Shown: positions 20,227 to 30,616 of the stretch, one piece after another
Layout of the letters: each line of letters opens with the position of its first letter
Position numbering within the stretch: position 1 is the stretch's first letter
NCBI GenBank assembly: GCA_003242735.1
Contig: QGVH01000023.1
Coordinates: 1-64,000 of the forward strand
Source: a bacterium
GTDB taxonomy: Bacteria; Gemmatimonadota; Gemmatimonadetes; Longimicrobiales; RSA9
Length of the DNA: 64,000 bases
Direction of reading: 5' to 3'
The notes under the pieces: model-generated
The model's database searches: none
What the model was told of the DNA's origin: nothing
The model's input: the letters and a program-made list of their open reading frames with translations, nothing else
Program-made: the position numbers and the translations under genes

Positions 20227-21063
20227 ATGGTTCGTGTTCTTTCCCGGACGGCGCGCCGCACGTTGATCGGAATCGCCGCAGGCGGCGCTGCCCTCGCGGC
20301 GAGTTGCGCGATCTCGCCCCGCCAGGAGGTGGAGCTGGGGCGGACGTACGCGGCGCAGATCAACCGGGAGCTGCCGATCATCGAGGATCCGGCGGTGAAC
20401 CGGTATCTCAACGTCCTCGGTCAGCGGATCGCCGCAGGCGGCACGCGCAACCTGAACTACACGTTCTACGTGGTGAACACCGACGCGGTGAACGCCTTCG
20501 CGATCCCCGGAGGCTTCATCTACGTGAACCGCGGGCTGATCGAACGGACGGACAACCTGGCGGAGCTGGCCGGCGTGCTGGCCCACGAGATCGCGCACGT
20601 CGAGGAACGGCACGGCGCGGAGCAACTCGAGCGGGTGCAGCGCGCCAACGTCGGGCTCTCGCTCGCCTACATCCTGATCGGCCGCGCGCCGACGGGCCTG
20701 GAGCGCGCGGCGATCCAGGTGGGCGGCGCTGCCGTGTTCGCCCGCTACAGCCGGGAGGCGGAGCGGGAGGCGGACGCGAAGGCGATCCCCCTGCTCGTGC
20801 GGGCGGGGATCGACCCCAACGGCCTGGTGACCTTCTTCATGGAGCTGATGGAGGCGCGTCAACGGCAGCCGAATCTGCTGGAGCAGTGGTTCTCCACGCA
20901 CCCCACGACCGAGGAACGGATCGCGGAGGCGCGCGCCCAGATCCGGCAGATCCCGGCCTCGCAGTTGCGCGGCTTGACGGTGGACACGCAGCAGTACCGG
21001 GAGTTCCGTGAGCGAGTCCGGCGACTGCCGCCGCCGCCGGCGCAGTTCCGGGCGCAGCGCTGA
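20227..21063 (+). CDS. M48-family metalloprotease, probable lipoprotein
   Basis: A 278-residue peptidase with an N-terminal signal sequence ending in a cysteine (AALAASC), a plausible but not ideal lipobox. The zinc motif is HEIAH, with the third ligand Glu in YSREAEREADAKA. The layout matches the BepA/LoiP group, which handles outer-membrane protein assembly quality in the periplasm. The ATG at 20227 lies 11 bases after AAGGAG. A hairpin terminator follows, so it is likely a single-gene unit. Confidence 0.85.
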   Translation: MVRVLSRTARRTLIGIAAGGAALAASCAISPRQEVELGRTYAAQINRELPIIEDPAVNRYLNVLGQRIAAGGTRNLNYTFYVVNTDAVNAFAIPGGFIYVNRGLIERTDNLAELAGVLAHEIAHVEERHGAEQLERVQRANVGLSLAYILIGRAPTGLERAAIQVGGAAVFARYSREAEREADAKAIPLLVRAGIDPNGLVTFFMELMEARQRQPNLLEQWFSTHPTTEERIAEARAQIRQIPASQLRGLTVDTQQYREFRERVRRLPPPPAQFRAQR

Positions 21064-21075
21064 GGCGCTCCGCGA

Positions 21076-21107
21076 GGGCTCGGGGTGGTCGAAACCGCTC
21101 CGAGCCC
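21076..21107 (+). terminator. Hairpin terminator after the M48 gene
   Basis: GGGCTCGG (21076-21083) pairs with CCGAGCCC (21100-21107), with a further GGT/ACC pairing inside the loop, followed by TTA. It lies 13 bases after the stop codon and before thiD. Confidence 0.55.
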
Positions 21108-21147
21108 TTACGTTCCCGGGACGATCGTGCGAGGAGGGCAGAACCGA

Positions 21148-21954
21148 ATGATCCCGGTAGCGTTGACGATCGCGGGCAGCGACAGTGGCGGGGGCGCCGG
21201 CATCCAGGCGGACCTGAAGACGTTCCACGCCTTCGGCGTGTTCGGCACGAGCGCGATCACCGCGCTGACGGCGCAGAACACGTTGGGCGTACAGGCCGTG
21301 CACGCGGTGCCGCCCTCGATGGTCGAGGCCCAGATCAAGGCCGTGGTGGAAGACCTCCATCCCGCGGCGTGCAAGAGCGGCATGCTGGCCACGGCGGAGC
21401 TGGTGGAGACCGTCGCACGGTGCGTGCGCGAGTACGGGTTGCACAAGGCGTACGTGCTGGACCCCGTCATGGTCTCCACCAGCGGGCACCGGTTGCTGGA
21501 CGAGGACGCGGAGCAGGCCGTGGCCGAGCTCCTGCTCCCCGTGTGCGCGCTCGTCACCCCGAACCTCGACGAGGCCGCGATCCTCGCCGGCCGACCGGTG
21601 ACGGATGAAGCGGGGATGCGCGACGTCGCCGAGCGGCTGGTGGCGCTGGGCGCCGGGGCCGCGCTCGTCAAGGGCGGACACCTCGCCAGCGAGACCGTCG
21701 TGGATGTGCTGTTCGACGGCCGCGAGTACCGCACGTGGGTCCGGCCGAAACTCGAGACGCGCAACACGCACGGCACGGGCTGCACGCTCTCGGCCGCGAT
21801 CGCGGCCGGCCTGGCGCGGGGCCGCTCGCTCGTGGATGCGATCGAGGACGCGCTGGACTACGTGCACCGCGCGATGGTGGAAGCGCCGGACCTCGGTGCC
21901 GGCCACGGCCCGCTCAATCACTTCGTTCCGGCCCGGCGGAAGGCCGCGGTCTGA
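21148..21954 (+). CDS. thiD: Hydroxymethylpyrimidine / phosphomethylpyrimidine kinase
   Basis: A ribokinase-fold kinase of 268 residues, standard length. It begins TIAGSDSGGGAGIQADLK and ends with the catalytic-base motif NTHGTGCTLSAAIAAGLA, the ThiD signature (anion hole and Asp/Cys region). It phosphorylates HMP to HMP-PP for thiamine synthesis. The ATG at 21148 follows AGGAGGG by 11 bases. No TPP riboswitch is visible in the 84-base upstream gap. Confidence 0.92.
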   Translation: MIPVALTIAGSDSGGGAGIQADLKTFHAFGVFGTSAITALTAQNTLGVQAVHAVPPSMVEAQIKAVVEDLHPAACKSGMLATAELVETVARCVREYGLHKAYVLDPVMVSTSGHRLLDEDAEQAVAELLLPVCALVTPNLDEAAILAGRPVTDEAGMRDVAERLVALGAGAALVKGGHLASETVVDVLFDGREYRTWVRPKLETRNTHGTGCTLSAAIAAGLARGRSLVDAIEDALDYVHRAMVEAPDLGAGHGPLNHFVPARRKAAV

Positions 21955-21963
21955 ACGCCATCC

Positions 21964-23637
21964 TCACGGCCGCGCCGGGTCGCCGGCGCCCGGCGTGGCC
22001 GCGTCCGCCAGCCACCAGCGCGGCAGGTTGACCAGCGCCCCCCGGATGTCCATCTCGACGCCCTGCACCCGCTCTCTGATCGCGTAGAGGTGCGGGGAGT
22101 AGTACAGGTACGTCCAGGGCTGGTCGTCCCGGAGGATCTCCTGCACCCGCCGCCACAGCGGCCGCGCCGCCTCCCGGTCCACCGTCGCCGCCGCACGGTC
22201 CAGGAGCGAGTCCAGCTCGGGGTTGCTGTACGCCGCGATCTGGTATGGTCCGCCGAGCGCGGAGCTGTGGTACATCTCGTGGAGGTTGATCCGGAAGTCG
22301 CTGTTCCAGCCCATCAACACGGCTTCGAAGCGCTTGGGGTTGGCGCTCAGCTCGCCGATCAGCGTGTTGAACTCGGTGGGGCCCGCGGTCACCGTGACGC
22401 CGATGGCGGCGAGATCGGCGCGGATGAGCTCCGCCATGTCGCGCTGGAAGGCGTTGCCCGCAGCGGTCTTCAGCGTGAAGGCGAAGTCATGGCCGTTCGG
22501 GTCCTCGAGACGGCCGTCGCCATCCCGATCAATGAACCCGGCCTCCGCGAGCAGCGCCCGCGCCGCAGCCGTGTCGTACGGGAGCGGAGCGATGCTCGGA
22601 TCGTACGCCCAGTGGTGCGGGCTGATCGGTCCGCTGGCCAGCTCTCCGTAGCCGGCCCGGTGGGCGATCAGCCGTTCGCGGTCGATGGCCATGGCGAGAG
22701 CGCGGCGCACCCTGGCGTCCGCGAAGCGAGGGTCGGCCCCGTTCCAGCCGATGAACGTGTAGTTGCGCGCGGGGCGGACGATGGCGCGGATCTCCGGGTG
22801 CGCGTCGAGCTCCCGGAGCTGATCGGCGCGGGGACTCAGGATGAGGTCGGCCGTGCCCGCCATGAGCTCGACCACCTGCGCCGCGTTGTCCGGGATCGTC
22901 CGCCACACCACGCGGTCGATGTACGGCCGGCCGCCCAGCGCCTCCGGGAAGTCGGGGTTCGCCTCGAAGACCCACCGGTCGTTGGCCCGCGCCGAGACGA
23001 ACCGGAACGGCCCGTTGCCGACCGGCTGCTTGTTGAAAGCGGCCGTCCGGAGCCGCTCCGGAGGGACCGTGTCCAGCAGATGGCGCGGCATGATGGGGGC
23101 GAACGGCCAGCTCGCCAGCGGGTCGCCGTGTGGCCGGAAACGGAAGCGGATGGTGAAGGAGTCCAGCACCTCCGCGTGCGTCCAGTGCTCGAAGTAATGG
23201 CCGATGCTGGAGCCCGTCCCCGGATCGCGGGCGCGCTCGAAGGTGAACAGCACGTCGTACGCCGTGGTCGGGACGCCGTCGTGCCAGCGCACGTCGCGGC
23301 GGAGGTGGAACACCACGGCGGTGTCGCCCATCAGCTCCCACCGCTCCGCCAGGTATGGCTCGAACCCGAGGTCCGGCCCGTAGCGGATCAGCGGCATGAA
23401 CAGGACGTAGCTCAGGAACTCCTGGGTCCAGACCTCCGTGCTGACCAGCGAGTTCATCAGCTCGAGGTCGTTGGGCCCGGCGATCACCAGGGTGCCGCCG
23501 TACCGCGGCGCGGGCTCCGCGGCTCTCGCCGCCTGGCCGCTGCGATCGACGCACCCGGCCGTCCCCAGGATGGCGACGACAAGCGCGAGTCGCAGGGCAC
23601 GTCGTGCCTCGAGTCGCGACGCAGGACGTGGAGACAT
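21964..23637 (-). CDS. ABC transporter substrate-binding lipoprotein, family 5 (peptide/nickel type)
   Basis: A 557-residue extracytoplasmic solute-binding protein. The signal peptide ends in the lipobox GTAGC (Cys near residue 29), so it is anchored to a membrane. Typical family 5 blocks are visible: YGGTLVIAG at the mature start, LRRDVRWHDGVPTTAYDV, and VRRALAMAIDRERL. Such proteins bind oligopeptides, nickel or sugars. No permease or ATPase gene lies beside it, so the partner transporter is encoded elsewhere. The ATG at 23637 was chosen because the signal peptide then has normal length. Confidence 0.88.
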   Translation of the reverse strand: MSPRPASRLEARRALRLALVVAILGTAGCVDRSGQAARAAEPAPRYGGTLVIAGPNDLELMNSLVSTEVWTQEFLSYVLFMPLIRYGPDLGFEPYLAERWELMGDTAVVFHLRRDVRWHDGVPTTAYDVLFTFERARDPGTGSSIGHYFEHWTHAEVLDSFTIRFRFRPHGDPLASWPFAPIMPRHLLDTVPPERLRTAAFNKQPVGNGPFRFVSARANDRWVFEANPDFPEALGGRPYIDRVVWRTIPDNAAQVVELMAGTADLILSPRADQLRELDAHPEIRAIVRPARNYTFIGWNGADPRFADARVRRALAMAIDRERLIAHRAGYGELASGPISPHHWAYDPSIAPLPYDTAAARALLAEAGFIDRDGDGRLEDPNGHDFAFTLKTAAGNAFQRDMAELIRADLAAIGVTVTAGPTEFNTLIGELSANPKRFEAVLMGWNSDFRINLHEMYHSSALGGPYQIAAYSNPELDSLLDRAAATVDREAARPLWRRVQEILRDDQPWTYLYYSPHLYAIRERVQGVEMDIRGALVNLPRWWLADAATPGAGDPARP

Positions 23638-23846
23638 ACGCTGGCTCCGTGAACGAACGGATCCCGAGCGGGGTCGAGCGGCTGTCGATGGGAACACCGG
23701 GAGCGGAAAATGTCGCGCGGCGGCGCACGGAGATCAAGTGCGCCCCTTCGCGGGGGCGAGCGCGGCCGGCCGGTCGAGGCGCCGCGCCTGACAAGCCGCG
23801 TTGACGTCTACCGTCACCGGCCGCGGGACGTGTACGGGCGACGTCG

Positions 23847-24692
23847 TCAGGCGACCTCCACGTCGGGCAGACGCTGGATCTCGCGGAGCACGCCGGCCAG
23901 CAGCGTGCGCAGGCGGGGGACCGCGGCCGCGCCGATGGCGAGGACCTCTTCGTGGTCCAGGGACTGAGCGGAGAGGCCTGCGCAGAGGTTCGTGACGAGC
24001 GAGATCCCCAGGACCCGCACCCCCATCGCCCGCGCCACGATGACCTCCGGGACCGTGCTCATGCCGACGACGTCGGCGCCGAAGCGCTGCAGCATCCGGA
24101 TCTCGGCCGGCGTCTCGTACGATGGGCCGGTCACGGCGCAGTAGACGCCACGGTGGAGGGGGATCCCCGCGTCGAGGGCGACACGCTCGGCGATGGCCGC
24201 CAGCTCCGGGTCATACGGGCGTGACATGTCGGGGAACCGCTCGTCCCCGGGCACGACCGGGCCGATGAGCGGGTTGCGCCACATGAAGTTGATGTGATCG
24301 TCCAGGATCACCAGGTCGCCGGGCTGCAGCGTGGTCCTGAGCGCCCCCGCGGCGTTGGTGACGATCATGGTCCGGGCCCCGAGCGCCGCCGCGACGCGCA
24401 CCGGGATCGTGACGCGCTCGGGCGGATGCCCCTCGTACAGGTGGTAGCGTCCTTGCATGACGAGGCACTCGACGCCCTCCAGGGTGCCGGCGATGAGCAT
24501 CCCCGCGTGGCCCTGGACGGTCGCGGGCGCGAAGCCGGGGATCTCCGCGTAAGGGATGCGGACTGGATCCTGGATGTCCGCGGCCGCCTCACCCTGTCCG
24601 CTGCCCAGGACGAGCAGCACTCGGGGGCGCCGCGTGATGCGCTCCCGCAGGTAGGCGAGGGTCGGGGTGAGGTCGAGGGGAGCCGGGCTCAT
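23847..24692 (-). CDS. Purine nucleoside phosphorylase, trimeric class I
   Basis: A 281-residue PNP that cleaves inosine or guanosine with phosphate. Family motifs in order are VLGSGQG (phosphate loop), [17 protein letters not shown], and [11 protein letters not shown] followed by VVGMSTVPE, which holds the base-binding residues. Its ATG overlaps the stop of the nucleoside transporter gene (ATGA). With that transporter and deoC it forms a nucleoside-salvage operon. Confidence 0.93.
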   Translation of the reverse strand: MSPAPLDLTPTLAYLRERITRRPRVLLVLGSGQGEAAADIQDPVRIPYAEIPGFAPATVQGHAGMLIAGTLEGVECLVMQGRYHLYEGHPPERVTIPVRVAAALGARTMIVTNAAGALRTTLQPGDLVILDDHINFMWRNPLIGPVVPGDERFPDMSRPYDPELAAIAERVALDAGIPLHRGVYCAVTGPSYETPAEIRMLQRFGADVVGMSTVPEVIVARAMGVRVLGISLVTNLCAGLSAQSLDHEEVLAIGAAAVPRLRTLLAGVLREIQRLPDVEVA

Positions 24693-26239
24693 AGGATCAT
24701 TCCGGCGATGGTCGCGGTCATGAATGCAGCGAGCGCGCCACCGATCATCGCCCGCAGGCCGAGTCGGGCGAGGTCGCTGCGCCGGGACGGGGCGATGCCG
24801 CCGATGCCGCCGATCTGGATGGCGATCGAGGCGAAGTTCGCGAAACCGCACAGCGCGTACGACGCGATGATCACCGATCGCGGGGACAGGTCGGCGCCCT
24901 CGCCGACGAGCGTGGCGAGCTGGAGGTAGGCGACGAACTCGTTGAGCACCGTCTTGATCCCGAGCAGCGCGCCGACCTGCACCGCATCCTCCCACGGCAC
25001 GCCCATCAGCCACGCGATCGGCGCCAGCACCCAGCCGAGCAGGACGTCCAGCGTGACGCGCTGATCGGCGCCGAGCGCCCCGACATCCCGCAACAGGGCC
25101 GTGAGCCCCACCGTGTCCCCCACCCAGCCGAGCAGCGAGTTGATCAGCGCGATCAGGGCGATGAACGCGAGCAGCATCGCGCCGACGTTGAGCGCCAGCG
25201 TGAGGCCCTCGCCAGCGCCCCGGGCCGCCGCATCGATCACGTTGGCGTCCGGCGACTCCACCGCGACCTTGAGGGTGCCGCGCGTCTCCGGCTCGCCCTT
25301 CTCGGGGACCATGAGCTTGGCGACCGCGAGCGCGGCGGGCGCGGACATGACACTCGCCGCGAGCAGGTGGCCCGCGATGTCCGGAACGTAGGCGACGAGC
25401 ATCCCCACGTACGCCGCCATGACCCCGCCCGCGACGGTGGCGAAGCCGCCGACCATGATCGCCATCAGCTCGGAGTTGGTCATGGTGGCGACGAACGGCT
25501 TCACCATCAGCGGCGCCTCGGTCTGGCCCAGGAAGATGTTGCCCGCGGCCGAGAGCGTTTCCGCGCCGGACGTGCGCATGGTCCGCATCATGACCCATGC
25601 GACCCCTCGGACGACCCACTGCATGATGCCGAGGTGGTAGAGCACGGTCATGAGCGAGGAGAAGAAGATGATGGTGGGCAGCACGTTGAACGCGAAGAAC
25701 GCGCCGGTCTGGGCGACGAGTCCGGGCGTCTCCGCGATCGGCGCGTTGCCCAGCGCCTCGCCCGTGCCGACCGGGACGTTGTTCCAGACGAGGTTGCCGA
25801 AGACGAAGCGCGCTCCCTCGACGGTGAAGCCGAGCAGCGCGACGATCACGGTGTTGAGCGCGGCGAAGATCCGCTCGCCGATGGGCGTCCGCAGGATGAA
25901 CAGTGCGAAGACGAACTGCAGGCCGGTGCCCCAGATGACCACGCGCCAGGGGACCGAACGGCGGTCCACGCTGAGCAACCATGCGATGCCCAGCATCGCG
26001 ACCAGCCCGACGGCCGAGACGAGGCGGCCGTGCCACGGCGTGTCGATCTCCGCGCGGGCACGGGTGATCGCCCGGGCGGCGGCCGGCATGACCTGTGACG
26101 TGTCGGCGCTGGGAGCGACCGCGACGCTGTCGCTGGCCTTCGTGGCCTCCTGCGCGCCCGCGGCGAAGGCGCCTGCGCCGAGCAACAGCACGCCGAGGCC
26201 CCACAGAAGGAGGAGGCCGCGCGGGGGCAAAGACCGCAT
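24689..26239 (-). CDS. NupC-type concentrative nucleoside transporter with N-terminal extension
   Basis: A 516-residue CNT-family transporter. The core from about residue 75 holds many membrane segments and family motifs: [33 protein letters not shown] and [18 protein letters not shown]. Unusually, about 75 residues precede the core: a signal-like hydrophobic stretch (7-30) and a polar Ser/Ala/Asp linker. This suggests an added periplasmic segment, compared with about 400 residues in NupC. It overlaps the PNP gene downstream and follows deoC by 34 bases. Confidence 0.9.
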   Translation of the reverse strand: MRSLPPRGLLLLWGLGVLLLGAGAFAAGAQEATKASDSVAVAPSADTSQVMPAAARAITRARAEIDTPWHGRLVSAVGLVAMLGIAWLLSVDRRSVPWRVVIWGTGLQFVFALFILRTPIGERIFAALNTVIVALLGFTVEGARFVFGNLVWNNVPVGTGEALGNAPIAETPGLVAQTGAFFAFNVLPTIIFFSSLMTVLYHLGIMQWVVRGVAWVMMRTMRTSGAETLSAAGNIFLGQTEAPLMVKPFVATMTNSELMAIMVGGFATVAGGVMAAYVGMLVAYVPDIAGHLLAASVMSAPAALAVAKLMVPEKGEPETRGTLKVAVESPDANVIDAAARGAGEGLTLALNVGAMLLAFIALIALINSLLGWVGDTVGLTALLRDVGALGADQRVTLDVLLGWVLAPIAWLMGVPWEDAVQVGALLGIKTVLNEFVAYLQLATLVGEGADLSPRSVIIASYALCGFANFASIAIQIGGIGGIAPSRRSDLARLGLRAMIGGALAAFMTATIAGMIL

Positions 26240-26273
26240 CGTCCGGCTCCGGTGGGACGTGGGGTGATGGGGG

Positions 26274-27002
26274 TCAGGCGACGGTGCCGGGCATGGGCGC
26301 CCGGTATCCGAGGCGCTGCAGTTCTTCTTCGATCGGCGGCGCCAGATGACCATAACAGTGCACGAGTTCCACGCCGCTGGACGTGCCGATGCGGGTGGCG
26401 CCCGCGGCGATCATGCGCAGCGCGTCCTCGCACGTGCGGATGCCGCCGGATGCCTTGACGCCCAGGTCCCGGCCCACGACGAGGCGCAACAACGCCACCG
26501 CCTCGGGCGTGGCGCCGCCCGCCGGGTGGAACCCCGTGGACGTCTTGACGAAATCGGCGCCGGCCTCGCGGCACAGGGCAGCGGCCTTGATGATCTCCAT
26601 GGGCTCCAGCGCGGCCGTCTCGAGGATCACCTTGACCAGCGCGCGACCCGCCGCCGCTTCGACGACGGCGCGGATGTCCTCCTCGACGGTGCGCCAGGCG
26701 CCCTCTTTGATGCGCCCGATCTGGGCGACCATGTCCAGCTCCGTCGCGCCGCGGGCCATCGCATCCTCGGCCTCTCGGACCTTGACCGCGGTGGTGCTGG
26801 CGCCCAGCGGGAAACCGATCACGGTCGCGACCGCGACAGGGGAGTCGGCTAGCTCGGCCGCGGCGAGATCGACCCAGGTCGGATTCACACACACGGCCGC
26901 GAAGCCGTACTGCCGCGCCTCGCGGCACAGCTCGACGATGTCGGCCGAGGTCGCCGTCGGGCGCAAGAGCGTGTGGTCCACGTAGCGGGCGATGGACGGC
27001 AC
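26274..27002 (-). CDS. deoC: Deoxyribose-phosphate aldolase
   Basis: Class I aldolase of 242 residues that splits 2-deoxyribose 5-phosphate into glyceraldehyde 3-phosphate and acetaldehyde. The Schiff-base lysine lies in [10 protein letters not shown], the second lysine in GVKASGGIR, and the proton-relay Asp in TELDMV. I chose the GTG at 27002 because GGAGGGGA lies just upstream and the product then begins at the barrel. A GTG at 27149 would add 49 Ala/Gly/Pro-rich residues. It heads the deoC-nupC-PNP operon. Confidence 0.92.
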   Translation of the reverse strand: MPSIARYVDHTLLRPTATSADIVELCREARQYGFAAVCVNPTWVDLAAAELADSPVAVATVIGFPLGASTTAVKVREAEDAMARGATELDMVAQIGRIKEGAWRTVEEDIRAVVEAAAGRALVKVILETAALEPMEIIKAAALCREAGADFVKTSTGFHPAGGATPEAVALLRLVVGRDLGVKASGGIRTCEDALRMIAAGATRIGTSSGVELVHCYGHLAPPIEEELQRLGYRAPMPGTVA

Positions 27003-27397
27003 GCTCCCCTCCCCTGCTCCCGGCGCGGGCGCGGGGGCGGATGCGATGTCCGCTGCCGCCGGGGGCGACGGCTGCGCTCCCCCCTCTCCGGCCGCGTTCG
27101 ACTGCGCGCCCCGGCTCGCGACACGCTCGGCATCCTGGTGCCCGCTCACGCGCCCTCCCTCAGGAGATCGGTCCGGTCCACGACCCCGACGAACACGGGC
27201 CGGGCCGGCATGCCCTCGTCATCCAGCACCGTGCGCCCGGAGCCGCCGCCCCGCGGGACCGGCGCCGGCTCCCCCGCTCCGGCCGCGCGAATCGCCGCCC
27301 CCGGCCCTGGGGCATCTCCCTCGTGGCCCGGGAGGCCGCTGGCAGAGGCGGCGACGCCGCTGGAAACCGACACGCACGACGCCCGGCTCCCGGCCCT
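27003..27397 (-). other. Low-complexity stretch between the rhomboid gene and deoC
   Basis: About 395 bases with no secure gene. The minus-strand frame 27146-27373 could encode 75 residues from a GTG. Its end, [16 protein letters not shown], recalls the last strand and helix of a CBS domain, so it may be a decayed gene remnant. Its stop overlaps the alternative deoC GTG at 27149. The part next to deoC codes only Ala/Gly/Pro-rich sequence. I cannot support a function. Confidence 0.3.
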
Positions 27398-28156
27398 TCA
27401 GAACCATCCCCGGCGCTCGATCTCCTCCGGGCGGAGACGGATGTGCCGGCGCTTCGCCTGCACCAGTCGAGGGTTCTCGAAGAACTTGATCAGCAGCAGG
27501 CCGGCCACGAACCCGCCCACGTGTGCCCAGAACGCCACGCCCCCGCCCAGCGCCGGGGTCGTCATCCCGGACAGGAGCTGAATGAAGAACCAGTAGGCCA
27601 GGACGAACCAGGCCGACACCGGAATGATGCGGATGAAGAAGACGAAAATAAAGAGCGTGTGGATCCGTACCCGCGGGTAGAGCAGCAGGTACGCGCCCAT
27701 GACCCCGCTGACCGCGCCGGACGCCCCGATGGTCGGGATCGGCGAGTCCGGCGCCGACCAGACGTGCGCCGCCGCCGCCGCCAACCCCACCAGCACGTAG
27801 AACACCAGGAAGCGGAGGTGCCCCATCGAGTCCTCGATGTTGTTCCCGAACAACCACAGGAACCACATGTTGCTGATGAGGTGCACCCAGCTCCCGTGCA
27901 GGAACATGCTGGTGAAGAACGTCTGCCAGGTCAGCCCACCCAGCCGGCATCCCAACCCGGGGGCGAGCTCGACCAGCCCCCCGGCGCCCCGCAGCTCCGC
28001 GGGGATGAGGCCGTACCGGCAGACCGACGCCACCAGCAGCTCCTCCCGCAGCCCGGCCCCCTGGAGATAGACCCAGACCGCGACGTTCGCCACGATCAGG
28101 GCCACGGTGACGTACGGCGTGAGCTCGGTCGGGTTCTCGTCGCGCAGCGGGAACAA
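27398..28156 (-). CDS. Rhomboid-family intramembrane serine protease
   Basis: A 252-residue membrane protease. The nucleophile is Ser146 in GASGAVSG, the general base is His212 in FWAHVGGF, and the oxyanion-hole helix carries [10 protein letters not shown]. Six or seven hydrophobic segments are present. A 30-residue basic tail follows the last helix. The start is a TTG at 28156 with GGAGAG seven bases upstream; no ATG fits. It diverges from dnaK. Confidence 0.92.
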   Translation of the reverse strand: MFPLRDENPTELTPYVTVALIVANVAVWVYLQGAGLREELLVASVCRYGLIPAELRGAGGLVELAPGLGCRLGGLTWQTFFTSMFLHGSWVHLISNMWFLWLFGNNIEDSMGHLRFLVFYVLVGLAAAAAHVWSAPDSPIPTIGASGAVSGVMGAYLLLYPRVRIHTLFIFVFFIRIIPVSAWFVLAYWFFIQLLSGMTTPALGGGVAFWAHVGGFVAGLLLIKFFENPRLVQAKRRHIRLRPEEIERRGWF

Positions 28157-28439
28157 GGGACTCTCCGGCTGTGGGGACCGCAGAATAGCGGGGCCCGCGC
28201 CCCGGCGTCAACGAAACGGCATCGAGCCCCGGCTGCACCCGCCACCCGCAGTCTCCGGGCCGTGCACCGTGCCCCGGCACGCGCACCGCGGCAGGAACGA
28301 CACTGCCAGCATGGCAGGAAACCGGTCGAAACGTGCCGAAATGGCGCGGATTCCGAGCCCGGGGATGGCATATGCGTTGCACGCGGGCGGCACGGATCCG
28401 CGCGACACAATCGCGAACGAAGCGTTTCGAGGAGAGCAC

Positions 28440-30371
28440 ATGGCGAGCAAGGTCATCGGAATCGATCTGGGAACGACCAACTCGGTGGTCGCCGTCATGG
28501 AGGGCGGCGATCCGGTGGTCATCCCCAACGCGGAAGGCGGGCGGACGACACCGTCGGTGGTGGCGTTCACGAAGGACGGGGAGCGGCTGGTCGGCCAGGT
28601 CGCGCGGCGGCAGGCGATCACGAACCCGAAGAACACGGTGTTCTCCATCAAGCGGTTCATGGGGCGGAAGTACGATGAGGTGGAGGAGGAGCGGAACCGC
28701 GTGCCGTACGAGGTGAGGCGCGACGCCGAGGGCCGGGTGCAGGTCCACCTGCCGAACGCGGGCAAGTCCTACACGCCGCCGGAGATCTCCGCCATGATCC
28801 TCCAGAAGATGAAGCAGACGGCGGAGGACTACCTCGGCCACGAGGTCAAGCAGGCGGTGATCACGGTGCCGGCGTACTTCAACGATGCGCAGCGGCAGGC
28901 GACGAAGGACGCCGGGCGGATCGCGGGCCTGGAGGTCCTGCGGATCATCAACGAGCCGACCGCGGCGGCGCTGGCGTACGGCCTGGACAAGAAGAAGGAC
29001 GAGATCATCGCGGTCTACGACCTGGGTGGCGGCACGTTCGACATCTCGATCCTCGAGCTGGGCGACGGCGTCTTCGAGGTGAAGGCGACGAACGGCGACA
29101 CCCACCTGGGCGGCGACGACTTCGACCAGCGCATCATCGACTGGCTGGTCAGCGAGTTCAAGCGTGAGCAGGGGATCGACCTGTCGCAGGACCCGATGGC
29201 GCTGCAGCGCCTGAAGGAGGCGGCGGAGAAGGCGAAGATGGAGCTGTCCTCGACGCTGTCGACGGACATCAATCTGCCGTTCATCACTGCGACGCAGGAC
29301 GGCCCCAAGCACCTGAACGTCACGCTGACCCGTGCGAAGTTCGAGCAGCTCATCGATGACCTGGTCGAGCGCACGCGGGGTCCGATGGAGCAGGCCCTCA
29401 AGGATGCGGGGCTGAGGCCGGAGGACGTGGACGAGGTGATCCTGGTCGGCGGCTCGACGCGGATCCCGAAGGTCCAGGAGCTGGTGCGGAACTTCTTCGG
29501 CAAGGAGCCGCACAAGGGTGTCAACCCGGACGAGGTCGTCGCCGTCGGTGCGGCGATCCAGGGCGGCGTGCTCGCCGGCGACGTGAAGGACGTGCTGCTG
29601 CTGGACGTGACGCCGCTGTCGCTGGGGATCGAGACGCTGGGCGGCGTCATGTCGGTGCTGATCCCGCGGAACACGACGATCCCGACGAAGAAGACGGAGA
29701 TCTTCTCGACCGCGGCGGACAACCAGACCTCGGTGGAGATTCATGTGCTCCAGGGTGAGCGGCCGATGGCGATCGACAACAAGACCATCGGCAGGTTCCA
29801 GCTCACGGGGATCCCGCCGGCGCCGCGCGGTGTGCCGCAGATCGAGGTGACGTTCGACATTGACGCGAACGGCATCCTCCACGTGACGGCGAAGGACCGT
29901 GCGACGGGCAAGGAGCAGAAGATCCGCATCGAGGCGTCGAGCGGTCTCAGCGAGGAAGAGATCCAGCGGATGATCAAGGACGCCGAGGCGCACGCGGAGG
30001 AGGACCGTCGGAACCGCGAGAAGGCGGAGGCGCGCAACCAGCTGGACTCGCTGGTCTACCAGGTGGAGAAGGATGTGAAGGAGTGGGGCGACCGCCTGGA
30101 TTCCGGCGCGAAGCAGCGGCTGGACGACGCGCTCGAGCGTGCGCGCAAGGCGCTGAAGCAGGATGACATGAACGAGCTGAAGGCGGCGCGGGACGAGCTG
30201 ATGCAGGCGTTCAGCGCGGCCGGTCAGCAGATCTACCAGGCGGCGGGGCAGACGCAGGGACCGGCGACGGCGGAGGCGGGCGCGGCCGAGCCCGGGCCGC
30301 AGTCCTCGGGTGGGACGAAGGACGACGTGGTGGAGGCCGATTACGAGATCGTGGAGGAGGACAAGAGCTGA
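28440..30371 (+). CDS. dnaK: Chaperone DnaK (Hsp70)
   Basis: A 643-residue Hsp70 with the N-terminal signature [11 protein letters not shown], the phosphate-2 motif [13 protein letters not shown], and [14 protein letters not shown] near residue 335. The substrate domain follows, and the C-terminal tail ends [11 protein letters not shown], close to the usual co-chaperone motif. The ATG follows GAGGAGAG by three bases. No grpE or dnaJ gene is adjacent. I found no CIRCE element in the 283-base upstream gap, which holds a CTGCCA-GCA-TGGCAG palindrome at about 28306-28320. Confidence 0.98.
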   Translation: MASKVIGIDLGTTNSVVAVMEGGDPVVIPNAEGGRTTPSVVAFTKDGERLVGQVARRQAITNPKNTVFSIKRFMGRKYDEVEEERNRVPYEVRRDAEGRVQVHLPNAGKSYTPPEISAMILQKMKQTAEDYLGHEVKQAVITVPAYFNDAQRQATKDAGRIAGLEVLRIINEPTAAALAYGLDKKKDEIIAVYDLGGGTFDISILELGDGVFEVKATNGDTHLGGDDFDQRIIDWLVSEFKREQGIDLSQDPMALQRLKEAAEKAKMELSSTLSTDINLPFITATQDGPKHLNVTLTRAKFEQLIDDLVERTRGPMEQALKDAGLRPEDVDEVILVGGSTRIPKVQELVRNFFGKEPHKGVNPDEVVAVGAAIQGGVLAGDVKDVLLLDVTPLSLGIETLGGVMSVLIPRNTTIPTKKTEIFSTAADNQTSVEIHVLQGERPMAIDNKTIGRFQLTGIPPAPRGVPQIEVTFDIDANGILHVTAKDRATGKEQKIRIEASSGLSEEEIQRMIKDAEAHAEEDRRNREKAEARNQLDSLVYQVEKDVKEWGDRLDSGAKQRLDDALERARKALKQDDMNELKAARDELMQAFSAAGQQIYQAAGQTQGPATAEAGAAEPGPQSSGGTKDDVVEADYEIVEEDKS

Positions 30372-30392
30372 TCCCCGGCCGCCGTATCGGGC

Positions 30393-30428
30393 AGACGGGC
30401 GCCGTTCCACGAGGATCGGCGCCCGTCT
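30393..30428 (+). terminator. Strong hairpin terminator after dnaK
   Basis: A perfect 12-bp inverted repeat (AGACGGGCGCCG at 30393-30404 and CGGCGCCCGTCT at 30417-30428) with a 12-base loop, followed by TG only. It lies 21 bases past the dnaK stop. Confidence 0.7.
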
Positions 30429-30460
30429 TGCATCCGGGGTGGCGGGGGGCGCGGGCTCGG

Positions 30461-30489
30461 TTGATCCATCGCAAAGCCGCTGTTAGATT
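30461..30489 (+). promoter_or_regulatory. Sigma-70-type promoter of tRNA-Leu (and probably tig-clpPX)
   Basis: TTGATC (30461-30466) and TAGATT (30484-30489) are separated by 17 bases. The predicted start is near 30496, eight bases before the tRNA. No terminator is evident between the tRNA and tig, so the transcript may read into the protease genes. Confidence 0.5.
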
Positions 30490-30503
30490 TTCGAGGGCGA
30501 TAC

Positions 30504-30586
30504 GCGAAAGTGGCGGAACTGGTAGACGCGCGAGACTTAGGATCTCGTGGGCCGCGCCCGTGGGGGTTCGAGTCCCCCCTTTCGCA
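30504..30586 (+). tRNA. tRNA-Leu (anticodon UAG)
   Basis: An 83-base class II tRNA. The acceptor stem GCGAAAG pairs with CTTTCGC and is followed by discriminator A; CCA is not encoded. The anticodon stem-loop is CGAGA-CTTAGGA-TCTCG with anticodon TAG, reading CUN leucine codons. A long variable arm and the TTCGAGTCC T-loop are present. It lies 30 bases upstream of tig, a common arrangement in bacteria. Confidence 0.96.
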
Positions 30587-30616
30587 TCGCGATGTGAGCC
30601 CTATCCCGGGTGCCGC

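Noticed and set aside
28157..28439. Searched for a CIRCE, HAIR or sigma-32 element before dnaK
   Set aside because: No convincing match; only a short CTGCCA/TGGCAG palindrome was found, with no known regulator.
27219..30410. Open frame of over 1000 codons antisense to dnaK
   Set aside because: DnaK on the plus strand is unmistakable; the antisense frame is a composition effect.
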